From the NCBI GenBank assembly GCA_002753225.1, contig PDZS01000003.1, positions 141,938 to 205,937 on the forward strand: 64,000 nucleotides of DNA, written 5' to 3'. The position numbers were made by a program, and so were the translations under genes. The notes beneath the pieces are model-generated. The model worked only from the letters and a program-made list of their open reading frames with translations, had not been told where the DNA came from and ran no database searches. The number at the start of each line of letters is the position of its first letter. Within the stretch, counting starts at the first letter, position 1. This document shows, piece after piece, positions 9,555 to 18,600 of this stretch. The stretch is from Deltaproteobacteria bacterium YD0425bin51 (GTDB taxonomy: Bacteria > Desulfobacterota > Desulfobacteria > Desulfobacterales > YD0425bin51).

Positions 9555-10526
9555 CTATATTAGTTTTTTAATGCGTTTCCATCCGTCTTCAGGAATGTTT
9601 GCCCCAATTACTTGGCAGACTTCCCATCCGCATGCAGAGCCAATTTTGCCACATTGTTCTAAAGAATAACCATTAGCTAGCCCGAATAAAAAACCCGATG
9701 CCCACAAATCTCCAGCACCAGTTGTATCTAAGGCTTTTCCATTTCCCATTGGAGAAATATGTAGTACTTTCCCGGCATGAGATATATAACTTCCTCTTTT
9801 CCCAATTTTTTGAACAGCAATGTCTGAAAATTTTGAAAGTTCTTCCAATGCTTTTAGTTCTTCACGATATCCTGTGAATGCATAGGCTTCATCTTCATTG
9901 GCAATAATAATATCTACAAATTCTTTCGCAACTTCTTTAAGAAGCTCTTTACTCGCTTCTACAATTGTAAAACTTGAAAGGTCCAAACAAATTTTTGCAC
10001 CACTCTTTTTTGAAACTTTCAAAATTTCTAAAAACAATTCCTGATTTACTACTAAATATCCTTCAATATGAACAATTTTAGCCCCTTCAAAATATGAAGC
10101 TATAATTTCTTTTCCTGCCAAATCCGAAGATGCTCCTAAAAAAGTAAACATAGACCGCTGAGCATCAGGTGTAATAATGGAAAGGACTTTTCCTGTAGGA
10201 GAGTCTTTTGATATCAAAAGCTTTGGTTCAATATTGCTTTTTTTCAGACTATTTTCAAATATCATTCCCAGTTCATCTTCCCCTCGTTTACCAATGAATC
10301 TAGCTTCTCCTCCTAACTGCCCTATACCAATAATAGTATTGCATGCTGACCCACCTGGCACAATAAATGGCTTAGAAGCTGTTTTTGAGAGGACATTTTC
10401 AATAAATAAATTATCAACTAGTTTCATTCCTCCTTTGGCTGCTCCTGTTTTCTCTAAAAAAGCTTCATCTTCACTTACAAGTATATCAACTAAAGCTGCT
10501 CCAATGCCAACTATTAATTTCCTCAT
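9555..10526 (-). CDS. PfkB-family carbohydrate/nucleoside kinase
   Basis: Ribokinase/PfkB kinase of 323 residues. PGGSACNTIIGIGQLGG (about residues 57-73) is the N-terminal signature. DTTGAGDLWASGFLFGL near residue 270 is the C-terminal signature with the catalytic Asp in the GAGD anion hole. In Desulfobacterota and alphaproteobacteria, close relatives are often annotated as adenosine kinase or sugar kinase; the substrate here is not determinable. The gene is separated from the phosphatase gene by only 9 nt. Confidence 0.88.
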   Translation of the reverse strand: MRKLIVGIGAALVDILVSEDEAFLEKTGAAKGGMKLVDNLFIENVLSKTASKPFIVPGGSACNTIIGIGQLGGEARFIGKRGEDELGMIFENSLKKSNIEPKLLISKDSPTGKVLSIITPDAQRSMFTFLGASSDLAGKEIIASYFEGAKIVHIEGYLVVNQELFLEILKVSKKSGAKICLDLSSFTIVEASKELLKEVAKEFVDIIIANEDEAYAFTGYREELKALEELSKFSDIAVQKIGKRGSYISHAGKVLHISPMGNGKALDTTGAGDLWASGFLFGLANGYSLEQCGKIGSACGWEVCQVIGANIPEDGWKRIKKLI

Positions 10527-10535
10527 TTAAACCCC

Positions 10536-11171
10536 TCATGCTTGAATAAAATTCATATCTGGCAATTTTACACAGGTTAATTTATTGCCATATACCGCGC
10601 CTGTATCAATGCCAATTTTGCCAGGTTGTACAAAAACTTTTGGAAAGGGTGTATGTCCAAATACAACACATTTCCCAAAATCATATTTAGAAGTAATAAA
10701 TTGCTCTCTTATCCATATAAGGTCCGAAGTATCCTGCTTTTCAAGAGTTACTCCTTCTTTAAGTCCTGCATGAACAAAAATATACTTATCCGTTTCATAA
10801 TAAAAACATGACGATTCAAAAAAATCAAGATGTTCTTTAGGTATAAGCTCTGCGCACGGAGAAGCTTTTTGTTTCCAGTAACTAATAAGAGTTTGAGCTC
10901 CGCCATTTGCACTAAAATTAACTTTATCAGTTTTTGAAACATAATTAAGGAGCATATCTTCGTGATTTCCCCTTATAAAAACAATGTTTTTATTTTTTTT
11001 TCTAAACTGGATTAGATAATCCACAACCTTAAAAGAATCTGGTCCTCTATCAATATAATCACCTAAAAAAACAACGGTATCTTCTTCTGAATTAATATCA
11101 AGCTTTCCCATAAGTTCTGAAAGCTTATCAATACATCCATGAATATCCCCAATAGCAAAGATGTTTCCCAT
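10536..11171 (-). CDS. Metallophosphatase of the PPP Ser/Thr phosphatase family
   Basis: Calcineurin-like phosphoesterase, 211 residues, related to bacterial PrpA/PrpB and lambda phosphatase. The metal-binding motifs follow in order: GDIHGC near the N-terminus, GDYIDRG, RGNHED, VHAGL and FGHTP. It probably dephosphorylates phosphoproteins or diadenosine polyphosphates (the symmetrical ApaH type is a close alternative). It lies directly upstream of the PfkB kinase gene and just downstream of the acquired island, so it marks the chromosomal boundary of that island. Confidence 0.88.
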   Translation of the reverse strand: MGNIFAIGDIHGCIDKLSELMGKLDINSEEDTVVFLGDYIDRGPDSFKVVDYLIQFRKKNKNIVFIRGNHEDMLLNYVSKTDKVNFSANGGAQTLISYWKQKASPCAELIPKEHLDFFESSCFYYETDKYIFVHAGLKEGVTLEKQDTSDLIWIREQFITSKYDFGKCVVFGHTPFPKVFVQPGKIGIDTGAVYGNKLTCVKLPDMNFIQA

Positions 11172-11204
11172 AATTATATACCTTTTCCCTATAGACGAAG
11201 TGAT

Positions 11205-11642
11205 TTATATCATAATTTTGATAAAATATATATAATAACTATCCATTCGCTTATTTTTTTTAAAAATTTCATTATCTTGGGTTGCCAACCCAAGAATTCG
11301 GCTTGCCAGTAACTGTTGGGTTTTATTACCTATAAAATTGGCTGTCAATGTTTGGGTTACTGACCCAAGAATTTCAGGATATACCGTATAAAATTGTCGG
11401 CATCGTGACAATTCAGGGGCAGTAAGTCCCTTTATGGCTATATTTTTTGCAATATTAGAAAGTAACGCTGTGCCGTATTTGGCTTTATCATCGCCATTCT
11501 GTTCAAATTCGACAATATAAAAACCAATGAGCCAGTTTCGTATGGGTAAACCAATATTGACCGCTTTTACCACCTGCTCCTGAAAGGAAAGATGGGTTTG
11601 CTGAATTGTTTCAATTAAGCTGTTAAAACTCAAATTATTCAC
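11205..11642 (-). pseudogene. Truncated DUF1016 (YhcG-type) protein, N-terminal domain only
   Basis: The 145 residues match the N-terminal DUF1016 domain as found in proteins encoded with type I restriction systems: a helical start, then RNWLIGFYIVEFEQNGDDKAKYG and LSRCRQFYTVYPEI. Full-length relatives are usually over 300 residues and end in a PDDEXK nuclease-like domain, which is entirely missing. The last 20 or so residues (KKNKRMDSYYIYFIKIMI) look like read-through into unrelated AT-rich DNA. The gene starts 2 nt after the fic stop and was probably the last gene of the decayed hsd operon. Confidence 0.68.
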
Positions 11643-11644
11643 AA

Positions 11645-12250
11645 CTACAGCTCCTCAATTCTAAATTCGCTATAGCCCTCATAGTAATAACTCACATCGA
11701 TCCCCTTCATAAACAGGGCACGGTCATCAATGTGATTTGTGAGAGCTTGTTTTAGCAAGACTTTGATTTCAATATCTTTGACTACACTGCGTTCCATGGC
11801 AGAGAGATACTCCTCTTTATCGACCAGATTCCAATCTACCACCTGTTTGATCTCTTTTTTGAGGATGAGATCGATCCAGATACGGGTAGCCCGTCCATTG
11901 CCTTCACGAAAAGGGTGGGCAATGTTCATCTCTACATATTTTTCGATGATCTGGTCAAAATTGCCTTGGGGCATGGTGTCGATATGAAAAAGCGATTGCT
12001 GTAGATACATCAGCGGAGCAAAACGGAAATTGCCTTTGGATATATTTACCGTGCGAATCTGACCTGCAAAGTCGTATATATCTTCAAACAAATAGGCATG
12101 AATAAAAGAGAGTCCTGCAAATGTTCCGACTTCCACCTTGGCAATAGCACCAGAGTCAAAAAGCAGTTTGGCTTTCTGTTTACTGATTTTTTCTTCAGCC
12201 TTTGCCAGCTCAACCTGATTGGTGATGTTTAATTTGTTTTCCAATATCAT
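11645..12250 (-). CDS. fic: Fic-domain AMP-transferase (toxin-like)
   Basis: Fic proteins transfer AMP or other phosphates to target hydroxyls. The 201-residue protein has an intact core motif [12 protein letters not shown] (His112 to Arg123) and the upstream flap [13 protein letters not shown]. Near the C-terminus, residues 187-192 read SYYYEG, which fits the inhibitory motif (S/T)xxxE(G/N) that class III Fic proteins carry at their C-terminal end, so activity may be self-restrained. The start overlaps the hsdM remnant by 4 nt (ATGA). Base composition is visibly richer in G+C than the flanking chromosome. It looks intact although both hsd-locus neighbours are broken. Confidence 0.88.
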   Translation of the reverse strand: MILENKLNITNQVELAKAEEKISKQKAKLLFDSGAIAKVEVGTFAGLSFIHAYLFEDIYDFAGQIRTVNISKGNFRFAPLMYLQQSLFHIDTMPQGNFDQIIEKYVEMNIAHPFREGNGRATRIWIDLILKKEIKQVVDWNLVDKEEYLSAMERSVVKDIEIKVLLKQALTNHIDDRALFMKGIDVSYYYEGYSEFRIEEL

Positions 12251-12768
12251 TGGGCACCGCCTTCAATCTGGGCAACAATGGCATCAATATCCGCGCGGAG
12301 TTTGTCAATCTTGGCTACCGTGGTTTTTAGTTCCGCATTGAGCTTGGTAATATTGATTCTCTCGCGGGTGTCTTCTGCTACCACATAAGAGCTTACGGAG
12401 AGGTTGTAGCCGTTGGCGGAACTTTCGATAGCGGAGAAGATGGCGGCTAAATCGGTGTTGAGGTTAGCGTTGTCGTTGGCGCTGGCTGCGATGTTGGCAA
12501 AGAGCTGGCTGGGGTAGATGAAATAGCCTTTGGTTTTTGTGGCATCGTCTTTGATTTCAGGGTTAATCACCGCATCGGAGAGCGTTGCGTAGTTGATACT
12601 TTCATCACCACCTTCAATGTAGTTTGCGAAGTTTTCGCTGATAAAACGATAGAAGAGAGTACCCAAAACATACTGTTTAAAATCCCATCCATCGATGGAG
12701 CCACGAACATCGTTAGCGATTTTCCAGATCTGGGCTTGTAGTTCGGCTCTTTGTTGAATACTCGACAT
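12247..12768 (-). pseudogene. hsdM: Type I restriction methyltransferase HsdM with internal in-frame deletion
   Basis: Only the two ends of HsdM are present. From ATG 12768, the first 120 or so codons match the N-terminal helical domain ([43 protein letters not shown]). They are followed without a break by the C-terminal tail ([37 protein letters not shown]). The catalytic middle with the SAM-binding FxGxG and NPPF/Y motifs, roughly 300 residues in a normal protein of about 500, is absent. The reading frame stays open across the junction near codon 120. The start with AGGAG 8 nt upstream is preferred over the ATG at 12792. No hsdS or hsdR is visible. Methyltransferase activity is not expected. 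Confidence 0.82.
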
Positions 12769-12773
12769 TTCTG

Positions 12774-12779
12774 TTACTC
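12774..12779 (-). promoter_or_regulatory. Ribosome binding site deciding the hsdM start
   Basis: On the - strand, AGGAGTAACAG lies immediately upstream of the ATG at 12768 with good spacing. The alternative ATG at 12792 has no comparable purine-rich sequence, and the extra eight residues it would add do not match the HsdM N-terminus, so the shorter start was chosen. Confidence 0.6.
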
Positions 12780-12885
12780 CTGTATATTTCAATTTAATCG
12801 ACTTTTTATTTTACAACAAAATCCGGTATTATTTAATGCTACGTGATTCATATTCCGTGACTTATGTGCGCGTGCTGAATTTGTA

Positions 12886-12938
12886 TGCATAACGCTAAGC
12901 TGAGCGGCTCTGTCCGCTCCAGCGCATTGGTTCTAATT
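12886..12938 (-). repeat. attC-like imperfect hairpin downstream of mazF
   Basis: Read on the - strand, a G+C-rich imperfect inverted repeat pairs GCTGGAGCGG with CCGCTCAGC around a short ACAGAG loop. One arm has an extra unpaired G, as the extrahelical bases of integron attC sites do. The outer ends carry AAC (left) and GCGTTATGC (right), resembling the R'' and R' boxes; GTTATGC is close to the GTTRRRY core. It lies directly behind the mazEF pair in the orientation expected for the recombination site of a gene cassette. The left box matches poorly and the element is short (about 53 bp), so this is tentative. A GC-rich terminator without a T tract is the alternative. Confidence 0.42.
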
Positions 12939-12980
12939 AGGTTCCAGACCTCTCTTTTCTTATATATTCAATCGCATCAT

Positions 12981-13346
12981 TTACCTGTCTCCAATTCCCC
13001 GATTATCAATTAGAATTGCTTTTAAAAAATCGCGTACCATTTCATACTTATTTTCAGGAATTGTTTCAAGATATCTCCATGAACGTTCTTTTAGATCAAG
13101 ACTTCTGAAATGGATACCTAATATCACACCTTTTGTCATCATTTCCGAAGGGATGGGGATTTCAAATGGAAAACCTTTTCTCTTTGTTGTAATAGGCAAA
13201 ACACCGACAATTCCTAAACGATTCATAAAATCCGGAGTAATCACAACAACAGGTCTTTCCCCACCTTGTTCATGGCCTTTTCTTGGATCAAGGTTTACAA
13301 AAATAATATCAGCCGAATTCAGTTGTGATACTTCATTCTTCATCAA
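12981..13346 (-). CDS. MazF/PemK-family endoribonuclease toxin, possibly 3'-frameshifted
   Basis: Toxin of a type II toxin-antitoxin pair; MazF/PemK enzymes cut mRNA at short motifs. The 121 residues contain the signatures IIFVNLDPRKGHEQGGERP and VVVITPDF, then GVLPITTK and the GVILGIHFRSLDL strand. The gene overlaps its antitoxin by 14 nt. The last residues read RGIGDR and stop. One base added in the GGGG run at about 13000 would instead continue as GNWRQVNDAIEYIRKERSGT to a stop at 12937-12939, directly at the attC-like element. This suggests a recent frameshift or a base-call error. The core fold is complete either way. Confidence 0.88.
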   Translation of the reverse strand: MMKNEVSQLNSADIIFVNLDPRKGHEQGGERPVVVITPDFMNRLGIVGVLPITTKRKGFPFEIPIPSEMMTKGVILGIHFRSLDLKERSWRYLETIPENKYEMVRDFLKAILIDNRGIGDR

Positions 13347-13608
13347 GTAACTCCATTCCCTTAGAATGCATGTTTAGAAAAGGGGAAAGAATTTCTTGTT
13401 TATACTTTTCAAAGTCATTTAAATTTATTGAATTGAATGCATCGGCGAGTTTTTCACGCTTTGTTTTTTCTTGCGGTTTAAGAATTATTCTTTCTTTTTC
13501 TGCAAATATTTCAAAAACCATATGTTCTTTAAAATGATATATTTTTTTAAAATCTTCAGGGATTACAATGCTTAATCCCCTCCCTGATTTTTTAATAATT
13601 GTTTCCAT
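13333..13608 (-). CDS. MazE/AbrB-type antitoxin
   Basis: A 91-residue SpoVT/AbrB-like DNA-binding antitoxin. The N-terminus (KKSGRGLSIVIPEDFKKIYHFKEHMVFEIF) shows the swapped-hairpin beta pattern with its typical S-x-x-V-x-I-P signature. The charged C-terminal half (EKYKQEILSPFLNMHSKGMELLDEE) is the likely toxin-wrapping tail. Its end overlaps the toxin gene by 14 nt, the usual arrangement for translational coupling and autoregulation. The whole pair together with the attC-like element has the shape of a mobile cassette. Confidence 0.82.
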   Translation of the reverse strand: METIIKKSGRGLSIVIPEDFKKIYHFKEHMVFEIFAEKERIILKPQEKTKREKLADAFNSINLNDFEKYKQEILSPFLNMHSKGMELLDEE

Positions 13609-13697
13609 GATAAGCCTTATTTTTAATAATGGTTTAAGAATAATCTAAATAACAACTTATTTTTGTAAATCATTACCTGTATATCACTACCGAAAAT

Positions 13698-13946
13698 TTA
13701 ACCGCATCCAGGTATATCATAGCTTGTACATGATCCGCTTCCACATGTTCGGGTTTGTAGAGACGCACGGCCGTGCGTCTCTAGTGTGGAACTTCCGCTT
13801 GTTGTGTAATTAGATACACTAAGCACACGTTCCAGCTCTTCAGATTTACATTTTGGGCAGCTTAGATCAATGTCCTCATTTTTGCTAGTCATTAAAAATT
13901 CAACTATTTCGTTACAATTAATGCATTTAAATTCATATATTGGCAT
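13698..13946 (-). CDS. FmdB-family zinc-ribbon protein with an in-frame palindrome insertion
   Basis: The N-terminal 40 residues are a typical FmdB zinc ribbon (MPIYEFKCINCNEIVEF then LSCPKCKSEELERVLS) with the two CxxC pairs. Family members are about 60-100 residues and are annotated as putative regulators. Between GSS and RTCGSGSC the gene contains a 26-bp perfect palindrome (13758-13783) that adds residues LETHGRASLQ in frame without breaking the gene. The variable Gly/Ser/Cys tail continues afterwards. The start overlaps the recN stop by 1 nt, so it is co-transcribed with recN. Whether the tail insertion affects function is unknown. Confidence 0.85.
   Translation of the reverse strand: MPIYEFKCINCNEIVEFLMTSKNEDIDLSCPKCKSEELERVLSVSNYTTSGSSTLETHGRASLQTRTCGSGSCTSYDIPGCG
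13758..13783. repeat. Palindromic REP-like element inside fmdB
   Basis: A perfect 26-bp palindrome, with arms TAGAGACGCACGG and its complement centred between 13770 and 13771. It is much richer in G+C than the surrounding DNA. A diverged relative lies at 27191-27220 (arms TGTAGAGA...CACG), so this is a dispersed repeat rather than a gene-specific hairpin. TAGAGACGCACGGCCGTGCG-type palindromes resemble small mobile REP/MITE-like repeats known in many bacteria. No coding capacity. Confidence 0.8.
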
Positions 13947-15649
13947 TAGTTACCTCCTTCAAGCATTTCTCGTGCATGCTCAATTGTTGTTTGTGTGATT
14001 TTTATACCACCTAGCATCCTTGCAATCTCTTTAACTCTTTCTGATTCATCTAAAGGCGTGATCGATGTTGTGGTCCTTCCATCAGAAACACGTTTTGAAA
14101 TTTTAAAATGGTTATCTCCGAATTTTGCAATTTGAGCAAGATGTGTTATACAAATCACCTGATGATATTTAGAAAGAATAGATAATTTTTGGCCGACTAA
14201 TTCAGCAACATCCCCACCAATTCCTGCATCAACTTCATCAAAAATAATTGTTTCAACAGAGTCTGTTTCAGATAAAATAACTTTTAATGCAAGCACTACC
14301 CTAGATAATTCTCCTCCAGAAGCAATGTCTGCAAGCTGTTTAAGGGGCTCACCGACATTTGTTGCAATCATAAATGCTGACTGGTCAAGCCCATTTTCTG
14401 TTATAATATTATTATTTTTTGAAAGATAAGGGGAACTATTTTTATCAACTGAAACTTGCTTCAGAGTCACCTGAAATATTGTATTTGCCATTTTAAGAAA
14501 AGAGAGTTCCTTTTCTACTTTTTTAGAAAGCAATATGCTTCCAGCTTTTCTTTTTTCTGAAAGATTCTCACATAAAGAAATTAACTTTTTATTCAATTCT
14601 TTGATATTAGTTTCAATTTCAACAATTTTATCAGATATGCTTTCAACCTGTAAAAGCTTATTTTCTATTTCATTGAGTTGATTCAAAACTGCTTCCAGTG
14701 ATCCTCCATATTTTCGCTTCAGTTTCCTTAACATATCTATTCGATCTTCAATTTCAGAAAGCCTCCGTTCATCAACTTGAACTGTTTGCTCATAATCCCT
14801 TAATGTAAAAGCTATATCTTCTAATTTAATTATAGCATCACCAATATCTTCTACTTTTGGCGATAAAAAAGGGTCAATTTCAGATGCCTTTTCAAGCTTT
14901 TTTTTTATATCAGCCAGTTGCTCAATAATTGCCCCTTTTGCACTATATATAACATTAAGGGCTTTGTGTGCTATCAAAAAAAGTGTTTGAGCATTTTTAA
15001 GTTTCACTTTTTCCTGCTCTAAAACAACATCTTCGGAAATAGTTATATTAGCATCAACAATTTCTCTCTTTTGAAATTCGAGAGTTCTTATCTGCTCGAC
15101 TTGATTTTCTTGAGCTAACTTCAATTCATTCAGTTTATATATTTCAGGCAAAATTTCATGATAAGATTTATACACTTTAGATCTAAGAGGTGATAGCCCA
15201 GCAAATTGATCTAAAATAAAAAGATGCTGGTCTTCTTTAAGAAGACCTTGATGAGCATGTTGCCCTGATATACTTGCCAGATTTTCGGTAAGATTTGTAA
15301 GTATTTGAATTGTTGAGAGTCTTCCATTAATATAAGTTTTATGCCTCTCATTTCTAGCAATTATTCTTCTTATTATAAGGCCTTCCGAAGGATCATATCC
15401 ATATGTAATCATTGCAGCTGCTGTTTTACTATCTATAGATATCTGAAAAAGAGCTTCAATTTCAGCGGACTCAGCTCCTGTTCTAATCAGTTTAGACGTA
15501 GCTCTTCCACCAAGCAATAGGTCTATAGCATCAATGATAATTGATTTACCAGCTCCTGTTTCACCGCTTAAAATAGTTAAGCCTTCTGAAAAAGAAATCC
15601 TCAAATCTTCAATTATTGCAAAATTTTTTATAAAAAGTTCAGATAACAT
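13946..15649 (-). CDS. recN: DNA repair protein RecN
   Basis: SMC-like ATPase for double-strand-break repair. The 567 residues have the RecN order: Walker A in GETGAGKSIIIDA near residue 32, long coiled-coil segments through about 150-370, then the C-terminal ABC signature LASGGELSRVVLALK and Walker B TIIFDEVDAGIGG, followed by the H-loop in ICITHLAQIA. Length and order are normal. The stop overlaps the start of the fmdB-like gene by 1 nt; a large hybrid kinase gene follows upstream on the same strand with an 11-nt gap. Confidence 0.95.
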   Translation of the reverse strand: MLSELFIKNFAIIEDLRISFSEGLTILSGETGAGKSIIIDAIDLLLGGRATSKLIRTGAESAEIEALFQISIDSKTAAAMITYGYDPSEGLIIRRIIARNERHKTYINGRLSTIQILTNLTENLASISGQHAHQGLLKEDQHLFILDQFAGLSPLRSKVYKSYHEILPEIYKLNELKLAQENQVEQIRTLEFQKREIVDANITISEDVVLEQEKVKLKNAQTLFLIAHKALNVIYSAKGAIIEQLADIKKKLEKASEIDPFLSPKVEDIGDAIIKLEDIAFTLRDYEQTVQVDERRLSEIEDRIDMLRKLKRKYGGSLEAVLNQLNEIENKLLQVESISDKIVEIETNIKELNKKLISLCENLSEKRKAGSILLSKKVEKELSFLKMANTIFQVTLKQVSVDKNSSPYLSKNNNIITENGLDQSAFMIATNVGEPLKQLADIASGGELSRVVLALKVILSETDSVETIIFDEVDAGIGGDVAELVGQKLSILSKYHQVICITHLAQIAKFGDNHFKISKRVSDGRTTTSITPLDESERVKEIARMLGGIKITQTTIEHAREMLEGGN

Positions 15650-15660
15650 TTATCTCTCTT

Positions 15661-18600
15661 TTATCCATATAGCCATACTCTAAGCATTGTAAGGAGTTTG
15701 TCTGGATCAACAGGTTTTGTTAAATAATCATTTGCGCCAGCCTCTATACATTTTGTTCTATCCCCTTTCATTGCTTTTGCTGTAAGCGCAATAATTGGAA
15801 GCTTTACAAGATGTTTTTGTTCTCTGATTTTTTTCATTGCTTCATAACCATCCATTTCAGGCATCATTATGTCCATAAGTACTAGATCAATATCCGGATT
15901 TTTATCAATAATAGACAATGATTCTTTTCCATTTTTAGCAACTATAATATTTATCCCTTTTTCTTCCATAATACTTGTCATTGCAAATACATTTCTCATA
16001 TCATCATCTACAAGAAGTATTTTTCTTCCTTTTAAAATTGATTCCTTATCATGAACCAATTTTAAAAGCTTTCGCTTATCTTCTGGCAGATTTGTATCCA
16101 CTCGGTGTAAAAACAATGTGGTTTCTTCTAGTAATCTCTCAGGAGATTTAACCCCTTTGATTATAGTCTTTTCACCATATTCATTTATAGAAAGCTTTTC
16201 TTGACTAGTAAGCTCTCTATTTGTATAGATAATTACAGGAATAAAAATCTCTTCATTCTTGATTTTGCTTAAAAGCTCAAAACTTGGCAAATCAGGAGAC
16301 ACAATGTCTAGAATAATACAGTCATAAGGGGTCGTCTTGATCATAGAATATGCATCATTATGGTTTGTAGCAATATCAATTACAATATCGCCATTTCCTA
16401 AAAGTTCTTTAATCCCTTTTTGTTTATCCTTATCTCCCTCAACAAGAAGAAGCTTTTTTACAGGTTTTGATATAATACTTTCTATTTTTTCATATACTTG
16501 ATTTAATTTTTCAATGCTGACTGGTTTAATAAGGTAACCTATTGCTCCCATTTTTAAGGCTTCTATTGATCTGTCTGAAGCTGTTATAAAATGTACAGGG
16601 ATATGCCTGGTTTTAGGATTATCTTTCAAATTAGACATGACAGACCAGCCGCTGATTCCAGGTAGTCCAATATCTAAAAGAATTGCACTTGGTTCATAAT
16701 TGCTGGCAAGAGCCAATCCTGTTTCTCCATCTGAAGCAAAAATAACCCTAAATCCTCTTTCATGAGACAGATCACATAAAATTTTTGCAAAAACAGGGTC
16801 ATCTTCAATTATTAAAATAGATTTATCTTTTGGTTTTAAATCTTTTCTATCATCTATTGGATAGTCTCCAATTTCTTCATCTGTAAAATTTTTACACTCC
16901 TCTTTTGGTGGTTTTGTTATACTGATGTCTTTTGCAGGAGGTTTTATTTCAAAAGAAGGTTTAACATCTTTACTATCTTTTGGAAATGATTCAGAAATAT
17001 AGAGCGTAAAACAACTACCTTCATTCTCTTTACTTGAAAGACAAATAAATCCACCTAAAAGTTTAGCTAGTTCGCGTGAAATAGATAGCCCAAGTCCTGT
17101 TCCGCCGTACTTTCTACTAGTTGTACCATCAACTTGTTGAAATGCTTCAAATATTAATTTTTGCTTATCTTTAGGGATTCCAATACCTGTATCTATGATT
17201 GAAAATCCTATTAAATTGTCTTGGGATAAATGTCCTGGCAAGCATTCCAAATCGCTGCACCCTCGAAAAATTTTTAAAGTTATACTTCCATTTGAAGTAA
17301 ACTTAAAAGCGTTCGAGAAAAAATTTTTTATAATTTGTTCAAGCCGTTGTTGATCAGTACGGATAAATTTAGGAACATCTTGGGATGTATCAATAATAAA
17401 ATTTAATTTTTTTTGTTGTGCAATATGTTGAAAGTTACGTTTCATACTGCTTGCAATATCATCTATTCTTACATCTTCGATATGAAGAACCATTTTACCT
17501 GACTCAACTTTTGAAAGATCAAGAATATCATTTATAAGATTCAAAAGGTCCGCGCCTGATGCATTAATTGTACTTGCAAATTCAATCTGTTTTGAGGAAA
17601 GATTCTTATCCTTATTTTCAGATAGCATTTTAGATAAAAGTAAAATACTATTTAGAGGTGTTCTTAATTCATGAGACATATTTGCTAAAAATTCTGATTT
17701 ATATTTGCTAGATAGCTCTATATCTTTTGCTTTTTCTTCTATTATACGCCTTGCATTTTTAAGCTCTATATTCTTTTTTTCAATATCTGATTTTTGCTCT
17801 TCCAAAAGCTGTGTCTGCTCTTCTAATTCTTCATTGGCCTGCCTCAGTTCTTCCTGCTGCTCTTGTAATCTAGCTTCAGATGCTTTTAATGCCTTTGTTT
17901 GTTCTTCTAGTTCTTCATTAGTTTGTCTAAGCTCTTCTTGCTGGGCCTGCAAAAGTTCAGCCTGCTGCTGAGTTTGCCTTAAAAGATTTTCCATTCTCAT
18001 CCTAGCGCTACAAGTATTTATAGCAATTGCTATGCTTTCGCTGACTTGATCAAGTAGAGTTAATTGTAGATCAGTAAATTTATGTAGAGAACCTATCTCT
18101 ATTACGCTATTTAGTTTATTATTTAAAAGAAATGGGAAACATAAAATATTTCTAGGAATAGTTTCTCCTAACCCTGAAGTTATCTTTATATAATCATCAG
18201 GGCAATCTGTAATTATGATATATTTTTTTTCATAAGCTGCTTGCCCTACTATCCCCTCACTAATTTTAAATATATTTGAAATCTTTTTACGCGTTTGATA
18301 AGCATAGCTCCCCATAAGTCTTAAAGTATTGTTGTCATGTTCATCTAAAACATAAAACCCGCCTATTCCAACTTGCAAAGAATTACAAATATGATTAATG
18401 ATTCTTTGGCAAAGACTCGATATGTCTAATTCAAGTCCGTTTTCACCGCGCATCTTTTCATTAAGTTCCATACGCTTGTTTTTGAGCCAATTCTGTGTTT
18501 CATTTTCTTCATTCATTTTGCGTAAGGCAAGAGTCATTTCAGATAAAGCAATCCCTAATTCATCATGTTCTGATTTTGGAGTAATTTCAATAGAGTAATC

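Noticed and set aside
12247..12792. Upstream ATG at 12792 as the hsdM start
   Set aside because: No ribosome site, and the eight extra residues do not match the HsdM N-terminus; AGGAG favours 12768.
12793..12980. tRNA gene or phage attachment site in the island gap
   Set aside because: The only structured element is the attC-like hairpin; no cloverleaf or CCA end could be found.
17705..17971. 88-residue Ser/Cys-rich + strand open frame
   Set aside because: It is the antisense of the Glu/Gln-rich coiled coil of the hybrid kinase; its composition is a by-product of that repeat.
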